This document shows positions 43,021-51,133 of a stretch of 64,000 nucleotides of DNA, piece after piece. The notes below the pieces were generated by a model that saw only the letters and a list, made by a program, of their open reading frames with translations, had not been told where the DNA came from and made no database searches. Each line of letters opens with the position of its first letter. Positions within the stretch are counted from its first letter, which is position 1. The DNA comes from Ruegeria atlantica (GTDB lineage: Bacteria; Pseudomonadota; Alphaproteobacteria; Rhodobacterales; Rhodobacteraceae). The stretch is taken from assembly GCF_013033965.1 (NCBI RefSeq), contig NZ_WQFE01000002.1:1-64000 (forward strand), read 5' to 3'. The position numbers and the translations under genes are program-made.

Positions 43021-44025
43021 CTACTGAATAACGGCGTCTTCCCATGCCGAAAGGAACCTTGTTCGTTTCAATCCATCGAGGAAGGTCAGCAATGCGGGAT
43101 CAAGGCCGATTGTCTCGCGCCCATTGTCCCCATCGCTTAGCCGCAAAAGAGGAAGCGGGTTTGTTTCTTCGTCCGCAACCGACCGCTCGGCTACGATGTA
43201 ACGCAACAGCGTCTCGGCCGCCTTTGGTTCCGGGGTCGATTTCGACACCATTGCCGTGCGCATCATGATCGTTTGAAAATCAGATGGTAGTACGACCTCA
43301 AGGGCATCCTTACCCTCAGTGCGCACAGCGGCGTAGCTGCCCAGAACATTGTAGGCCACCAAAATCGAGCCATCGGCGAGGTCATTGATCATGTCGCCCG
43401 AACAGCAATAAAGCCGCACATCCAGGCCACCCATAACCTCCATCAACCGCCAATAGGTCTCGGACGCACGCGCGTCCTGGGTTGCGAACAGATAGCCCAG
43501 ACCGGATTGACGCACGTCATAGGTGCCGACTTTACCCCGAAACTCTTCGGGTCGTTTGCGCAATGCCTCGATCAGACCTTGCCGGGTTTGGGGTATAGGC
43601 TGCCCTTCGAACGCAGTTCGGTTGATCACGATTGTCGCGGGCTCTGAAGTGAATGCAAAAAGGCTGTGGTGCCATTGCGCCCAGTGCGGCACCGGGACAT
43701 CGTCGATTGGCAACGCATAGCCGTCATTTGCCAATTTCAGTTGCAGGTCCATAGCGCTGGAGATGATCACGTCGAATGCTTCGGGCATTGCGCGGACTCG
43801 CCGGTTGATGTCGGCGGTGCCCGAGACAAGATACTCGATACTAACAAAGGGGTTTTCTTCGACAAACCCCTCGATCACCGGGGCGAACAAAACAGTATCA
43901 GTGCTGGAAATCACACGTAGGCGTGGACCTTCGGCGCTTTCGTTGAAAACCAATCGATCTTCCCAGTCGTCGGCCCATCCGGCGAAGGGAACACACAACA
44001 AAACTAGAGCGATAAGATTACGCAT
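43021..44025 (-). CDS. Periplasmic solute-binding protein, sensor partner of the kinase
   Basis: A 334-residue protein with a signal peptide (MRNLIALVLLCVPFAGWA, cleavage near residue 18). It has the fold of extracellular solute-binding proteins of the iron/sulfate group (LRVISSTDTVLFAPVIEGF, then FDVIISSAMDLQLKLAND). It overlaps the kinase gene by 22 bp and there is no transporter on this strand, so I infer it binds a ligand and presents it to the kinase rather than feeding an ABC permease. The ligand may be a tricarboxylate, as the other operon carries TctCBA. Confidence 0.8.
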   Translation of the reverse strand: MRNLIALVLLCVPFAGWADDWEDRLVFNESAEGPRLRVISSTDTVLFAPVIEGFVEENPFVSIEYLVSGTADINRRVRAMPEAFDVIISSAMDLQLKLANDGYALPIDDVPVPHWAQWHHSLFAFTSEPATIVINRTAFEGQPIPQTRQGLIEALRKRPEEFRGKVGTYDVRQSGLGYLFATQDARASETYWRLMEVMGGLDVRLYCCSGDMINDLADGSILVAYNVLGSYAAVRTEGKDALEVVLPSDFQTIMMRTAMVSKSTPEPKAAETLLRYIVAERSVADEETNPLPLLRLSDGDNGRETIGLDPALLTFLDGLKRTRFLSAWEDAVIQ

Positions 44026-45371
44026 GCCCCCCCCTTTGACCGGTTCTTCAGGATCAGGCTCCCGCCATGTGCTGTCGCCACATCCTGCGCAATCGTTAAC
44101 CCCAGACCAGATCCTATTGTCCCTGCCGCGTTCTGGCCGCGCTCGAACCGGCGTGTCAGAGTGTCGATTTCATCTGGCGGAAAGCCGGGACCTGCATCGC
44201 GCACCTGAATTTGGGGTTCGGGATGTGCGATGATCATAACCTCGACAGTGCTGTCTGACGGTGCGTATTTCATCGCGTTGTCGATCATGTTCCGCACGGC
44301 ATTCTGGATCAGGATCGGATCGCCCGAATAAGGAACCGACGGCTCACCCGTCAGAGAAAGCGTCAGCTCTTTCATTTCGGCAATCGGGATCAGGCGTTGG
44401 ACCAGATCGCGGATCAGGACGACCAGATCAATCTCTTCCCGCTCCAGATGGTCCGCTCTGAACGTAATCATCGCGTGGTCCAATAACTGCCCCGCTGCCC
44501 GCGAGCTTTCGTCGATGGCCCGCACCATGGCCTTTAGCGCCTCGCGGTTGTCTTCCCGTTCAACGCGATGAAGAGTCGCCTCGGCATAAGACCTGACAGT
44601 CGCCAGAGGGGTGCGCACCCGATGCGCGGCCTCGGCGATGAAATCCTCGGACTGGCTAAGCGATTGATCCAGACGGCCCATCAGCGAGTTCAGCGACATT
44701 ACCAGCGGCGCCATCTCTTTTGGCACGGGTTTCTTGAACGGGCTTAAATCCTGCGGACCTCTGCGAGTGACCGAGTTTGTCAGTTTGTTCAACTGGCCAA
44801 TCGTTGTGGTCGTGACCCAAAACGATAGCGCGGCAGTCAGCAGAAAGAACCCGATTCCAAGATAGGCCGCATTGCGCGAAATCTGATCCAGCGTGTCGGA
44901 CAATGCATCCTGTGTTTGCCCCAACGCGACCTCAATCTCGGTCTGGCGACCCAACCCGACCAGGGTCCGGCTGGCACTGACCTGCCGGATGCGCTCGCCG
45001 CGCACCAAACCGGTTTGAAAGGCCCATCTGCCGTCAATCGGGCCATCTGCGAGGCTCAGATCTTCGTAACCAGACAAGAATTCCCCATCCTGATAGATCG
45101 CATAGAACACCCGGTCGTCCGATGGCGTGCTGAGCATGGAAAACGCTGCATAGGGAATGTCTACCTCAAGCTCGCCGTTCCTAAGTGCGGCGGCGTCAAG
45201 AATGGACGAAACCGAGGCCCCCAAAATGTCGTCCTGACCCTGCTGAGCCACTTTTGCGGCGTAGCTGCGCACCGTTAAGAACAAGAGGACCGCCAATACA
45301 GCAGCGCCGCCGATCAGCGTCAGCACGAGGCGGTTCCTCAAAGATCCCGAAACGGTTGGGCTAGTCGTCAT
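44004..45371 (-). CDS. Sensor histidine kinase (TctE-like)
   Basis: A 455-residue membrane histidine kinase. Two transmembrane helices (about 12-33 and 170-188) enclose a periplasmic sensor region. A HAMP-like linker (190-240) leads to the dimerisation domain with the phospho-histidine His250 (AEAAHRVRTPL), and the ATP domain has IQNAVRNMIDNAMKYAP and GSGLGLTIAQDVA. It lies between the response regulator (11-bp overlap) and the binding protein (22-bp overlap). It resembles TctE of the tricarboxylate-transport two-component systems. Confidence 0.93.
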   Translation of the reverse strand: MTTSPTVSGSLRNRLVLTLIGGAAVLAVLLFLTVRSYAAKVAQQGQDDILGASVSSILDAAALRNGELEVDIPYAAFSMLSTPSDDRVFYAIYQDGEFLSGYEDLSLADGPIDGRWAFQTGLVRGERIRQVSASRTLVGLGRQTEIEVALGQTQDALSDTLDQISRNAAYLGIGFFLLTAALSFWVTTTTIGQLNKLTNSVTRRGPQDLSPFKKPVPKEMAPLVMSLNSLMGRLDQSLSQSEDFIAEAAHRVRTPLATVRSYAEATLHRVEREDNREALKAMVRAIDESSRAAGQLLDHAMITFRADHLEREEIDLVVLIRDLVQRLIPIAEMKELTLSLTGEPSVPYSGDPILIQNAVRNMIDNAMKYAPSDSTVEVMIIAHPEPQIQVRDAGPGFPPDEIDTLTRRFERGQNAAGTIGSGLGLTIAQDVATAHGGSLILKNRSKGGACVILSL

Positions 45372-46029
45372 GATCCAGCCTGTATCCCAGCCCGCGTAAT
45401 GTGGTGATTTTCATGTCCGACTTTTCAAGATGCTTGCGCAGACGGGCAACATAAACCTCTATCGCGTTGTCCGAGACGTTGTCGTCATAGGAAAACAACC
45501 TGTCAGCCAGCTTCTGCTTGGAAAACACCTGACCCGGCGCGTTGATGAACAGCTCGATCATTCTCAGTTCGCGATTGCGAAGCGACAGTGTTGCACCATC
45601 GACGGTCAAATGACCCGCAACCGGATCGAAGACAATTCCGCCGATTTCAATCGTCGATTTCGCGCTTCCGGATTTACGCCGCAGAACGGCGCGGCAGCGG
45701 GCTTCTAGCTCGGCGTGATCGAAGGGTTTGGTTACATAGTCATCCGCCCCAAGATCAAGCGATCCGATTCGATCCGACACCTGACTGCGCGCGGTCAGAA
45801 CAATCACCGGAGTGTCCAATCGGCTGGCGCGATGCTGTCTGAGGAACTCGCGCCCATCCCCATCGGGCAGCATGATGTCCAAAAGGATAAGGTCGTATTC
45901 CTCGGTCGAAACGAAAGCGCGCGCGTCCTCTAAATTCGCTGCATGATCAACAACATGGCCATCCAGCTGCATACGGGACCTGATCGCATTCGCGAGGTCG
46001 AGATTGTCTTCGACAAGCAGAAACTTCAT
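45361..46029 (-). CDS. OmpR/PhoB-family response regulator (TctD-like)
   Basis: A 222-residue regulator with an N-terminal receiver domain (phospho-acceptor Asp51, in LILLDIMLPDGDG) and a C-terminal winged-helix domain of the OmpR/PhoB type (FSKQKLADRLFSYDDNVSDNAIEVYVARLRKHLE). It is the first gene of a regulator-kinase-binding-protein operon. It is divergent from tctC, and 10-bp direct repeats at 11-bp spacing in the gap suit its DNA site. It likely activates the transporter operon in response to substrate. Confidence 0.95.
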   Translation of the reverse strand: MKFLLVEDNLDLANAIRSRMQLDGHVVDHAANLEDARAFVSTEEYDLILLDIMLPDGDGREFLRQHRASRLDTPVIVLTARSQVSDRIGSLDLGADDYVTKPFDHAELEARCRAVLRRKSGSAKSTIEIGGIVFDPVAGHLTVDGATLSLRNRELRMIELFINAPGQVFSKQKLADRLFSYDDNVSDNAIEVYVARLRKHLEKSDMKITTLRGLGYRLDHDD

Positions 46030-46053
46030 GGGCGGAAACAGATTCTTTTCGCA

Positions 46054-46074
46054 TGACAGGTTGATGTCAGGTTG
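46054..46074. promoter_or_regulatory. Direct repeat, probable response-regulator box
   Basis: TGACAGGTTG (46054-46063) and TGTCAGGTTG (46065-46074) are near-identical 10-mers whose starts are 11 bp apart, one helical turn. OmpR/PhoB-type regulators bind such tandem repeats. A -10-like TAATCT follows at 46093-46098, which puts the second repeat over the -35 position of the tctC promoter. Confidence 0.6.
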
Positions 46075-46136
46075 GCGTGTTTAGGTGTGGAATAATCTGT
46101 GCCGCCAAGCGGCCAGTTGTCAAATGGGAGGACATA

Positions 46137-47114
46137 ATGACAACATTCAACCTGGGCCGCCGGGCCCTGATCGCAGCTGTTGCAGCAATTGGTCTGGTTG
46201 GACCAGCCGCAGCCGATGAAGTCGTGGACAGCATCCACTTTCTGATCCCCGGCGGTGCCGGCGGTGGCTGGGATGGAACCGCGCGCGGAACCGGCGAAGC
46301 CTTGACCAACGCTGGTCTGGTGGGCACGGCGTCTTACGAGAACATGTCAGGCGGTGGCGGCGGCAAGGCCATCGGTTACCTGATCGAAAACGCCGACAGC
46401 AACCACGGCACGCTGATGGTCAACTCGACCCCTATCGTGATCCGCTCGCTAACCGGCGTGTTCCCGCATAACTTCCGCGACCTGACATTGGTGTCGGGCA
46501 CAATCGGCGACTATGCGGCGATTGTTGTGGGCAAAGACAGCCCCATCAACTCGATGGCCGATCTGCTGGCCGCCTATGACGCTGATCCGGGTGCAACCGC
46601 AATCGGCGGCGGCTCGGTTCCGGGCGGCATGGACCATCTGGTTGCCGCAATGGTCATGGAAGCCGCCGGTAAAGACGCACTTGGCGTGAAGTACATCCCC
46701 TACGACGCTGGTGGTAAAGCTATGGCAGCCCTGCTGTCGGGTGAGATCGCCGCGCTGTCGACCGGTTTCTCGGAAGCCGTCGATCTGGCCAACGCGGGTG
46801 AAGTCAAAATCATCGGTGTGACTGCGGAAGAACGCGTGGATGCCGCACCAGACGCCCAAACCATGAAGGAACAGGGTATCGACACCACCTTCGTGAACTG
46901 GCGTGGTTTCTTTGCTGCCCCCGGTCTGCCCGAGGACAAGCTGGCGGCCTATCAGGACGCCATCGCCAAGATGTACGACACCCCCGAATGGGAAGAAGTT
47001 CGTGCGCGCAATGGTTGGGTCAACATCCACAATTCGGGTGATGATTTCTCGGCATTCCTGGAAGATCAGGAAAAGCAGATCAGCGACCTGATGAAGAAGC
47101 TGGGCTTCCTCTAA
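46137..47114 (+). CDS. tctC: Tripartite tricarboxylate transporter binding protein TctC
   Basis: A 325-residue periplasmic binding protein of the Bug/TctC family. A twin-arginine-like start (NLGRRALIAAVAAIGLVGPAAAD) is the signal peptide, with cleavage near residue 27. The fold has the IHFLIPGGAGGGWDGTARG segment at the mature N-terminus that binds the carboxylate. The ATG at 46137 has GGAGG 7 bases upstream; the longer frame starts without a ribosome site. It is followed by tctB and tctA. TctC homologues bind citrate or other carboxylates; the substrate is inferred, not proved. Confidence 0.93.
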   Translation: MTTFNLGRRALIAAVAAIGLVGPAAADEVVDSIHFLIPGGAGGGWDGTARGTGEALTNAGLVGTASYENMSGGGGGKAIGYLIENADSNHGTLMVNSTPIVIRSLTGVFPHNFRDLTLVSGTIGDYAAIVVGKDSPINSMADLLAAYDADPGATAIGGGSVPGGMDHLVAAMVMEAAGKDALGVKYIPYDAGGKAMAALLSGEIAALSTGFSEAVDLANAGEVKIIGVTAEERVDAAPDAQTMKEQGIDTTFVNWRGFFAAPGLPEDKLAAYQDAIAKMYDTPEWEEVRARNGWVNIHNSGDDFSAFLEDQEKQISDLMKKLGFL

Positions 47115-47122
47115 AGCTAACT

Positions 47123-47150
47123 ACGGCAGAGCGTTTGGTCGCTCTGCCGT
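47123..47150 (+). terminator. Intercistronic hairpin between tctC and tctB
   Basis: A perfect 11-bp stem ACGGCAGAGCG/CGCTCTGCCGT with a 6-base loop lies 8 bp after the tctC stop. There is no T tract, so it probably shields the 3' end of tctC mRNA from decay and lowers read-through, which would give excess binding protein over the membrane subunits. Confidence 0.55.
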
Positions 47151-47180
47151 CCCTAAGAACGAAAAAAGGGAGGGGACATC

Positions 47181-47663
47181 ATGGCGCTGGATCGCTGGAT
47201 CGCGCTTATTTTGCTGGGTGTTTGCCTGACATACGGGTACGCTGCCTGGTTCACGATGGATGGAAGTCTTCCTCCTTTCATGCAGAGAAACCCCATCTGG
47301 CCCAGCACGTTTCCCAAGGTGCTGTCGGTTCTGGGCGCGGTTGCCTGTGTGATTATCCTGCTTGGCCTTGAGAAAAGCGAAGTCAAAGAGGCCGACATAG
47401 ATTACCGCAGATTGGGTGAGTACCACCTGGGTCAGGCAATCTCGCTTTTGGTGCTGATGGTTGTCTATGCCCTGTGCCTGCGCCCGGTTGGTTTTTTGAT
47501 CGCGACCTCTTCTTTCCTGATCCTCGGCTCGTTCATTCTGGGTGAACGCAAATGGCACATCATGCTGCCGGTGGCGTTCATCGCAACCGGAGCCGTCTGG
47601 TATCTGGTTCAGGAAGTTCTTGGTATTTACATGCGCCCCCTGCCGGGCCTGTTCGGAGGCTGA
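47181..47663 (+). CDS. tctB: Tripartite tricarboxylate transporter small membrane subunit TctB
   Basis: A 160-residue membrane protein with four hydrophobic helices, as in TctB (about residues 7-25, 47-63, 82-107 and 114-135). A strong GGGAGG lies upstream of the ATG. It ends one base before the start of tctA, so translation is probably coupled. Together with TctA it forms the sodium-driven permease that takes substrate from TctC. Confidence 0.92.
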   Translation: MALDRWIALILLGVCLTYGYAAWFTMDGSLPPFMQRNPIWPSTFPKVLSVLGAVACVIILLGLEKSEVKEADIDYRRLGEYHLGQAISLLVLMVVYALCLRPVGFLIATSSFLILGSFILGERKWHIMLPVAFIATGAVWYLVQEVLGIYMRPLPGLFGG

Positions 47664-47664
47664 C

Positions 47665-49176
47665 ATGCTCGAAGGACTTCTGATCGGCCTGCAAACGGCA
47701 TTCTCAATTCAAAACCTTCTGATGGTCATCGCGGGCTGCCTGATCGGCACGTTCATCGGCATGCTGCCGGGTCTGGGCCCGATGTCGATCATCGCGATCA
47801 TGATCCCGGTCGCGATTTCGATGGGCGATCCATCGGCTGCGCTGATCCTTTTGGCAGGGGTTTACTATGGTGCGATCTTTGGCGGATCGACCTCGTCCAT
47901 TCTGCTCAACGCGCCGGGGGTCGCGGGCACCGTGGCCTCAAGCTTTGACGGCTACCCAATGGCCCGGCAAGGCAAAGCGGGCAAGGCCCTGACCATCGCG
48001 GCGATTGCCAGTTTCGCGGGCGGTACGCTGGGCGCGGTGTTGCTGATGATCTTTGCGCCGGCTTTGTCATCCGTGGCGCTGTTGTTCCACTCTGCCGAGT
48101 ACTTCGCGCTGATGGTGGTCGGACTTTCCGCCATCGCCGCCTTTGCTGGTTCGGGGCAAGTGGCCAAAGCCATTATCATGACGACCTTGGGGTTGATCAT
48201 GGCGACAGTCGGCGAAGGTGCGCTGTTCAACCTGCCACGCTTCACAATGGGGATCATGGACCTGCAATCCGGGTTTGGCTTCATCACGCTGGCCATGGCT
48301 ATGTTCGCCCTGCCCGAGGCCTTGTTTCTGGTTCTGAAGCCAAAAGACCTGAAGGGCGATGACGGAGAAATCAAAGACCTGCGCGTGACCAAGGACGAGG
48401 CTAAGGCAATCGCCCCTGTTATCGGTCGCCAATCCGTGCAGGGCTTCTTTATCGGCGTCCTGCCCGGTGCAGGTGCGACCATCGCCAGCTTCCTCGGCTA
48501 CGCGGTCGAACGGAACATTGCGCCGAAAGAAGAGCAGGAAGAATTCGGTAAGGGCTCGATCAAAGGCCTCGCCGCGCCCGAGTCGGCAAACAACGCAGCC
48601 TGTACCGGTTCGTTTGTGCCGCTACTGACGCTGGGCATTCCCGGATCCGGAACGACGGCGATCCTGTTGGGCGCCCTCATCGCGTTGAACGTGACGCCCG
48701 GCCCCCGGCTTATGATTGACGAGCCTCAGATCTTCTGGGCGGTGATCATGTCGATGTTCATCGGCAACCTTGTGTTGTTGATCCTTAATTTGCCGTTGAT
48801 CCCCTACATTGCCAAAGTGCTGGCTGTTCCGCGCAACTACCTGATCCCGTTCATTTTGTTCTTCACTCTGATGGGGGCTTATATCGGGCAAAACAACGCG
48901 ACGGAATTGCTGATCCTTGTCGGCTTTGGTGTCTGTGCAACGGCGTTGAAGTTCGCTGATTACCCGCTGGCCCCCCTGCTGATCGGGTTCATCCTTGGTG
49001 GCATGATGGAGGATAACTTCGCCCGTTCGATGCAGCTCTATGACGGCATCGCCTTTATCTGGGAACGTCCGATGACCCTTGGACTGCTCGTGATAGCCGC
49101 TCTGCTGGTTCTGTTGCCCAGTTACCGCGCACGTCGTGCACGGGCCCGGGCCGCAGGTGTGGCGGATGGCGACTGA
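47665..49176 (+). CDS. tctA: Tripartite tricarboxylate transporter large membrane subunit TctA
   Basis: A 503-residue membrane protein of the TctA family with about twelve helices. The conserved GTFIGMLPGLGPMSIIAIMIPV block lies near residue 27 and its second-half counterpart GFFIGVLPGAGATIASFLGYAVE near residue 262. These are the pseudo-repeats of the family. The ATG at 47665 is preceded by GGAGG. The gene overlaps the CoA-transferase gene (49166) by 11 bp, linking uptake to the following CoA metabolism. Confidence 0.96.
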   Translation: MLEGLLIGLQTAFSIQNLLMVIAGCLIGTFIGMLPGLGPMSIIAIMIPVAISMGDPSAALILLAGVYYGAIFGGSTSSILLNAPGVAGTVASSFDGYPMARQGKAGKALTIAAIASFAGGTLGAVLLMIFAPALSSVALLFHSAEYFALMVVGLSAIAAFAGSGQVAKAIIMTTLGLIMATVGEGALFNLPRFTMGIMDLQSGFGFITLAMAMFALPEALFLVLKPKDLKGDDGEIKDLRVTKDEAKAIAPVIGRQSVQGFFIGVLPGAGATIASFLGYAVERNIAPKEEQEEFGKGSIKGLAAPESANNAACTGSFVPLLTLGIPGSGTTAILLGALIALNVTPGPRLMIDEPQIFWAVIMSMFIGNLVLLILNLPLIPYIAKVLAVPRNYLIPFILFFTLMGAYIGQNNATELLILVGFGVCATALKFADYPLAPLLIGFILGGMMEDNFARSMQLYDGIAFIWERPMTLGLLVIAALLVLLPSYRARRARARAAGVADGD

Positions 49177-50353
49177 ACCGCTAAAGGGCGTTCGGATCCT
49201 TGATCTGACAAACGTGCTGGCAGGCCCGTATTGTTGTTACCAACTGGCCCTGATGGGGGCCGAGGTGATCAAGGTCGAACGCCCCGGCAGCGGTGATCTG
49301 GCCCGCGTGTTGGGGGCTGATCCCGATCGGAACAAAGCCGGTATGGGGATCAGCTTTCTGGCACAGAACGCTCAGAAGAAATCGATCACGCTGGATATGA
49401 AATCCAACCGTGGCAATGCTCTGCTGAAACAGCTTGTGAAGACGGCCGATGTGTTGATTGAAAACTTCCGGCCCGGCGTCATGGACCGGCTGGGTCTGGG
49501 ATATGAGGTTCTGCGCGCCGAGAACCCTGCCCTGATCTACTGTGCAATCAGCGGATTTGGGCAGGACAGGCCGCGTCGGGATGACCCAGCGTACGACCAG
49601 ATCGTGCAGGGGATCAGCGGGGTCATGTCGATCACCGGTGCCCCGGACACAGCGCCCTATCGTGTTGGCTATCCCTTGGCGGACACCGTGGGGGGTCTAA
49701 CAGCCGCCTTCGCGGTGAGCGCCGCGTTAAACGCAAATCCACGTGGCGCATTTCTGGATATCGCCATGTCCGAGGCCGTGATCTCGACCATGGGCTGGGT
49801 CGTGTCCAACTACCTTGTCGGCGGCGTGACGCCCGGCGCGCATGGCAATGAAAACACGACATCGGCACCCTCCGGCACGTTTGCCACATCCGACAGCCAG
49901 ATCAACATCGCAGCCAATCGCGATGAGCAATGGCAAACCCTAGCCCGGCATCTTGGCCGAGAGGACCTGCTGGATAACCCGGATTACGCAACGCGCGAGG
50001 ATCGCAAACGAAACCGTCATGCGCTGCGGGGCGAGTTGGAGAAATCCCTGACATCGCGTCCGGCAAACGATTGGGTTGCAGAATTGAACGGCTTGGGCGT
50101 GCCAACCGGGCAGGTCCAGACGGTTCCCGAGGCATTGGCCGACGCGCAACTCGCTGGGCGCGGGTTGATTGGCACGTTGCAGGTACATGGCGAGGATATG
50201 CAATTAGCCGGTAGCCCAGTGATGATGGACGGACAGAGAAACATGCCGAAGGCAGCCCCGCCAAAGCTGGGCGCGGACAACGATGCAATCTGGTTGGAAC
50301 TTGGCTTGTCCAAGGACGAGGTCGCCGAATTGGCACAGGATGGCGTGATATGA
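49166..50353 (+). CDS. Family III CoA-transferase (CaiB/BaiF-type)
   Basis: A 395-residue CoA-transferase of the CaiB/BaiF/formyl-CoA-transferase family, which moves CoA between carboxylic acids with an aspartate intermediate. The N-terminus GVRILDLTNVLAGPYC and the LIENFRPGVMDRLGLGY block are family signatures. Asp173 (PLADTVGG) fits the catalytic aspartate. In this operon the likely reaction is transfer of CoA from succinyl- or acetyl-CoA to the imported carboxylate, for the lyase that follows. The ATG at 49166 is inside tctA; its stop overlaps the next gene by 4 bp. Confidence 0.92.
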   Translation: MATEPLKGVRILDLTNVLAGPYCCYQLALMGAEVIKVERPGSGDLARVLGADPDRNKAGMGISFLAQNAQKKSITLDMKSNRGNALLKQLVKTADVLIENFRPGVMDRLGLGYEVLRAENPALIYCAISGFGQDRPRRDDPAYDQIVQGISGVMSITGAPDTAPYRVGYPLADTVGGLTAAFAVSAALNANPRGAFLDIAMSEAVISTMGWVVSNYLVGGVTPGAHGNENTTSAPSGTFATSDSQINIAANRDEQWQTLARHLGREDLLDNPDYATREDRKRNRHALRGELEKSLTSRPANDWVAELNGLGVPTGQVQTVPEALADAQLAGRGLIGTLQVHGEDMQLAGSPVMMDGQRNMPKAAPPKLGADNDAIWLELGLSKDEVAELAQDGVI

Positions 50354-51129
50354 GCGACGTTTCCGACTGGTGGCGCACATCCATCATCGACATGGAACCC
50401 GGTCGCATCGCCTTGCGTGGGGAACCGATCGAGGGGTTGATTGGCAACCTGAGCTTTGCCGAGATGATCTGGTTTCTGGTCCGTGGCGATCGCCCCTCAC
50501 CCGCGCAGGCGGACCTGTTCGAAGCGGCACTGGTTGCAGCCGTGGACCATGGGCCACAAGCACCTTCCATTGCGACGGCCCGGATGGCAGTGACCTGCGG
50601 TTTGCCTTTGAACAACGCAATGGCCAGCGCGGTGAACATGCTGGGCGATGTTCACGGTGGGGCCGGTGAGCAAGCGGTCGAGCTGTATCACTTTGCCCGC
50701 TCTCACGCTGGCGGGGCCGGTGCAGCAATGGGTGATTGGATCGACAGGCACGGGAAGATATTGCCGGGTTTTGGTCACAGGTTCCACACCCCGGTCGATC
50801 CACGCGCACCCCGGTTGATGGACTTGGTTTCCAAGGCTGTAGATCGCGGCGCGTGTCACGGGCATTTCAGAGAAATCGCGTCGGATATTGAAGCAGAGCT
50901 TGCGCGTCACAAAGGCAAACCCGTCCCGATGAACATCGACGGGGCTACAGCTGTCATCTACGCAGAGCTTGGGTTTGAACCGCCCCTTGCACGGGGTCTG
51001 TTCTGTCTCTCGCGGTCAGTCGGAATACTGGCACATGCGTGGGAGCAGAAGCAGCAAGGCGGACGAAACAAGGGACCCACGCCACCGACCTACCGTTGGA
51101 CCTACGACGGGGTTTCGTCCGAGGAATAA
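50350..51129 (+). CDS. Citryl-CoA lyase-like protein (citrate synthase fold)
   Basis: A 259-residue protein of the citrate synthase superfamily, much shorter than true citrate synthase (about 430). The catalytic residues have counterparts: His102 (DVHGGAG), His143 (LPGFGHRFH) and Asp197 (NIDGATA). Small proteins of this kind cleave citryl-CoA to acetyl-CoA and oxaloacetate. The upstream CoA-transferase would supply the CoA ester. Citryl-CoA is the best guess, but a related hydroxy-acyl-CoA is possible. It overlaps the transferase by 4 bp and ends 4 bp before the convergent hemY. Confidence 0.82.
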   Translation: MSDVSDWWRTSIIDMEPGRIALRGEPIEGLIGNLSFAEMIWFLVRGDRPSPAQADLFEAALVAAVDHGPQAPSIATARMAVTCGLPLNNAMASAVNMLGDVHGGAGEQAVELYHFARSHAGGAGAAMGDWIDRHGKILPGFGHRFHTPVDPRAPRLMDLVSKAVDRGACHGHFREIASDIEAELARHKGKPVPMNIDGATAVIYAELGFEPPLARGLFCLSRSVGILAHAWEQKQQGGRNKGPTPPTYRWTYDGVSSEE

Positions 51130-51133
51130 CGCG

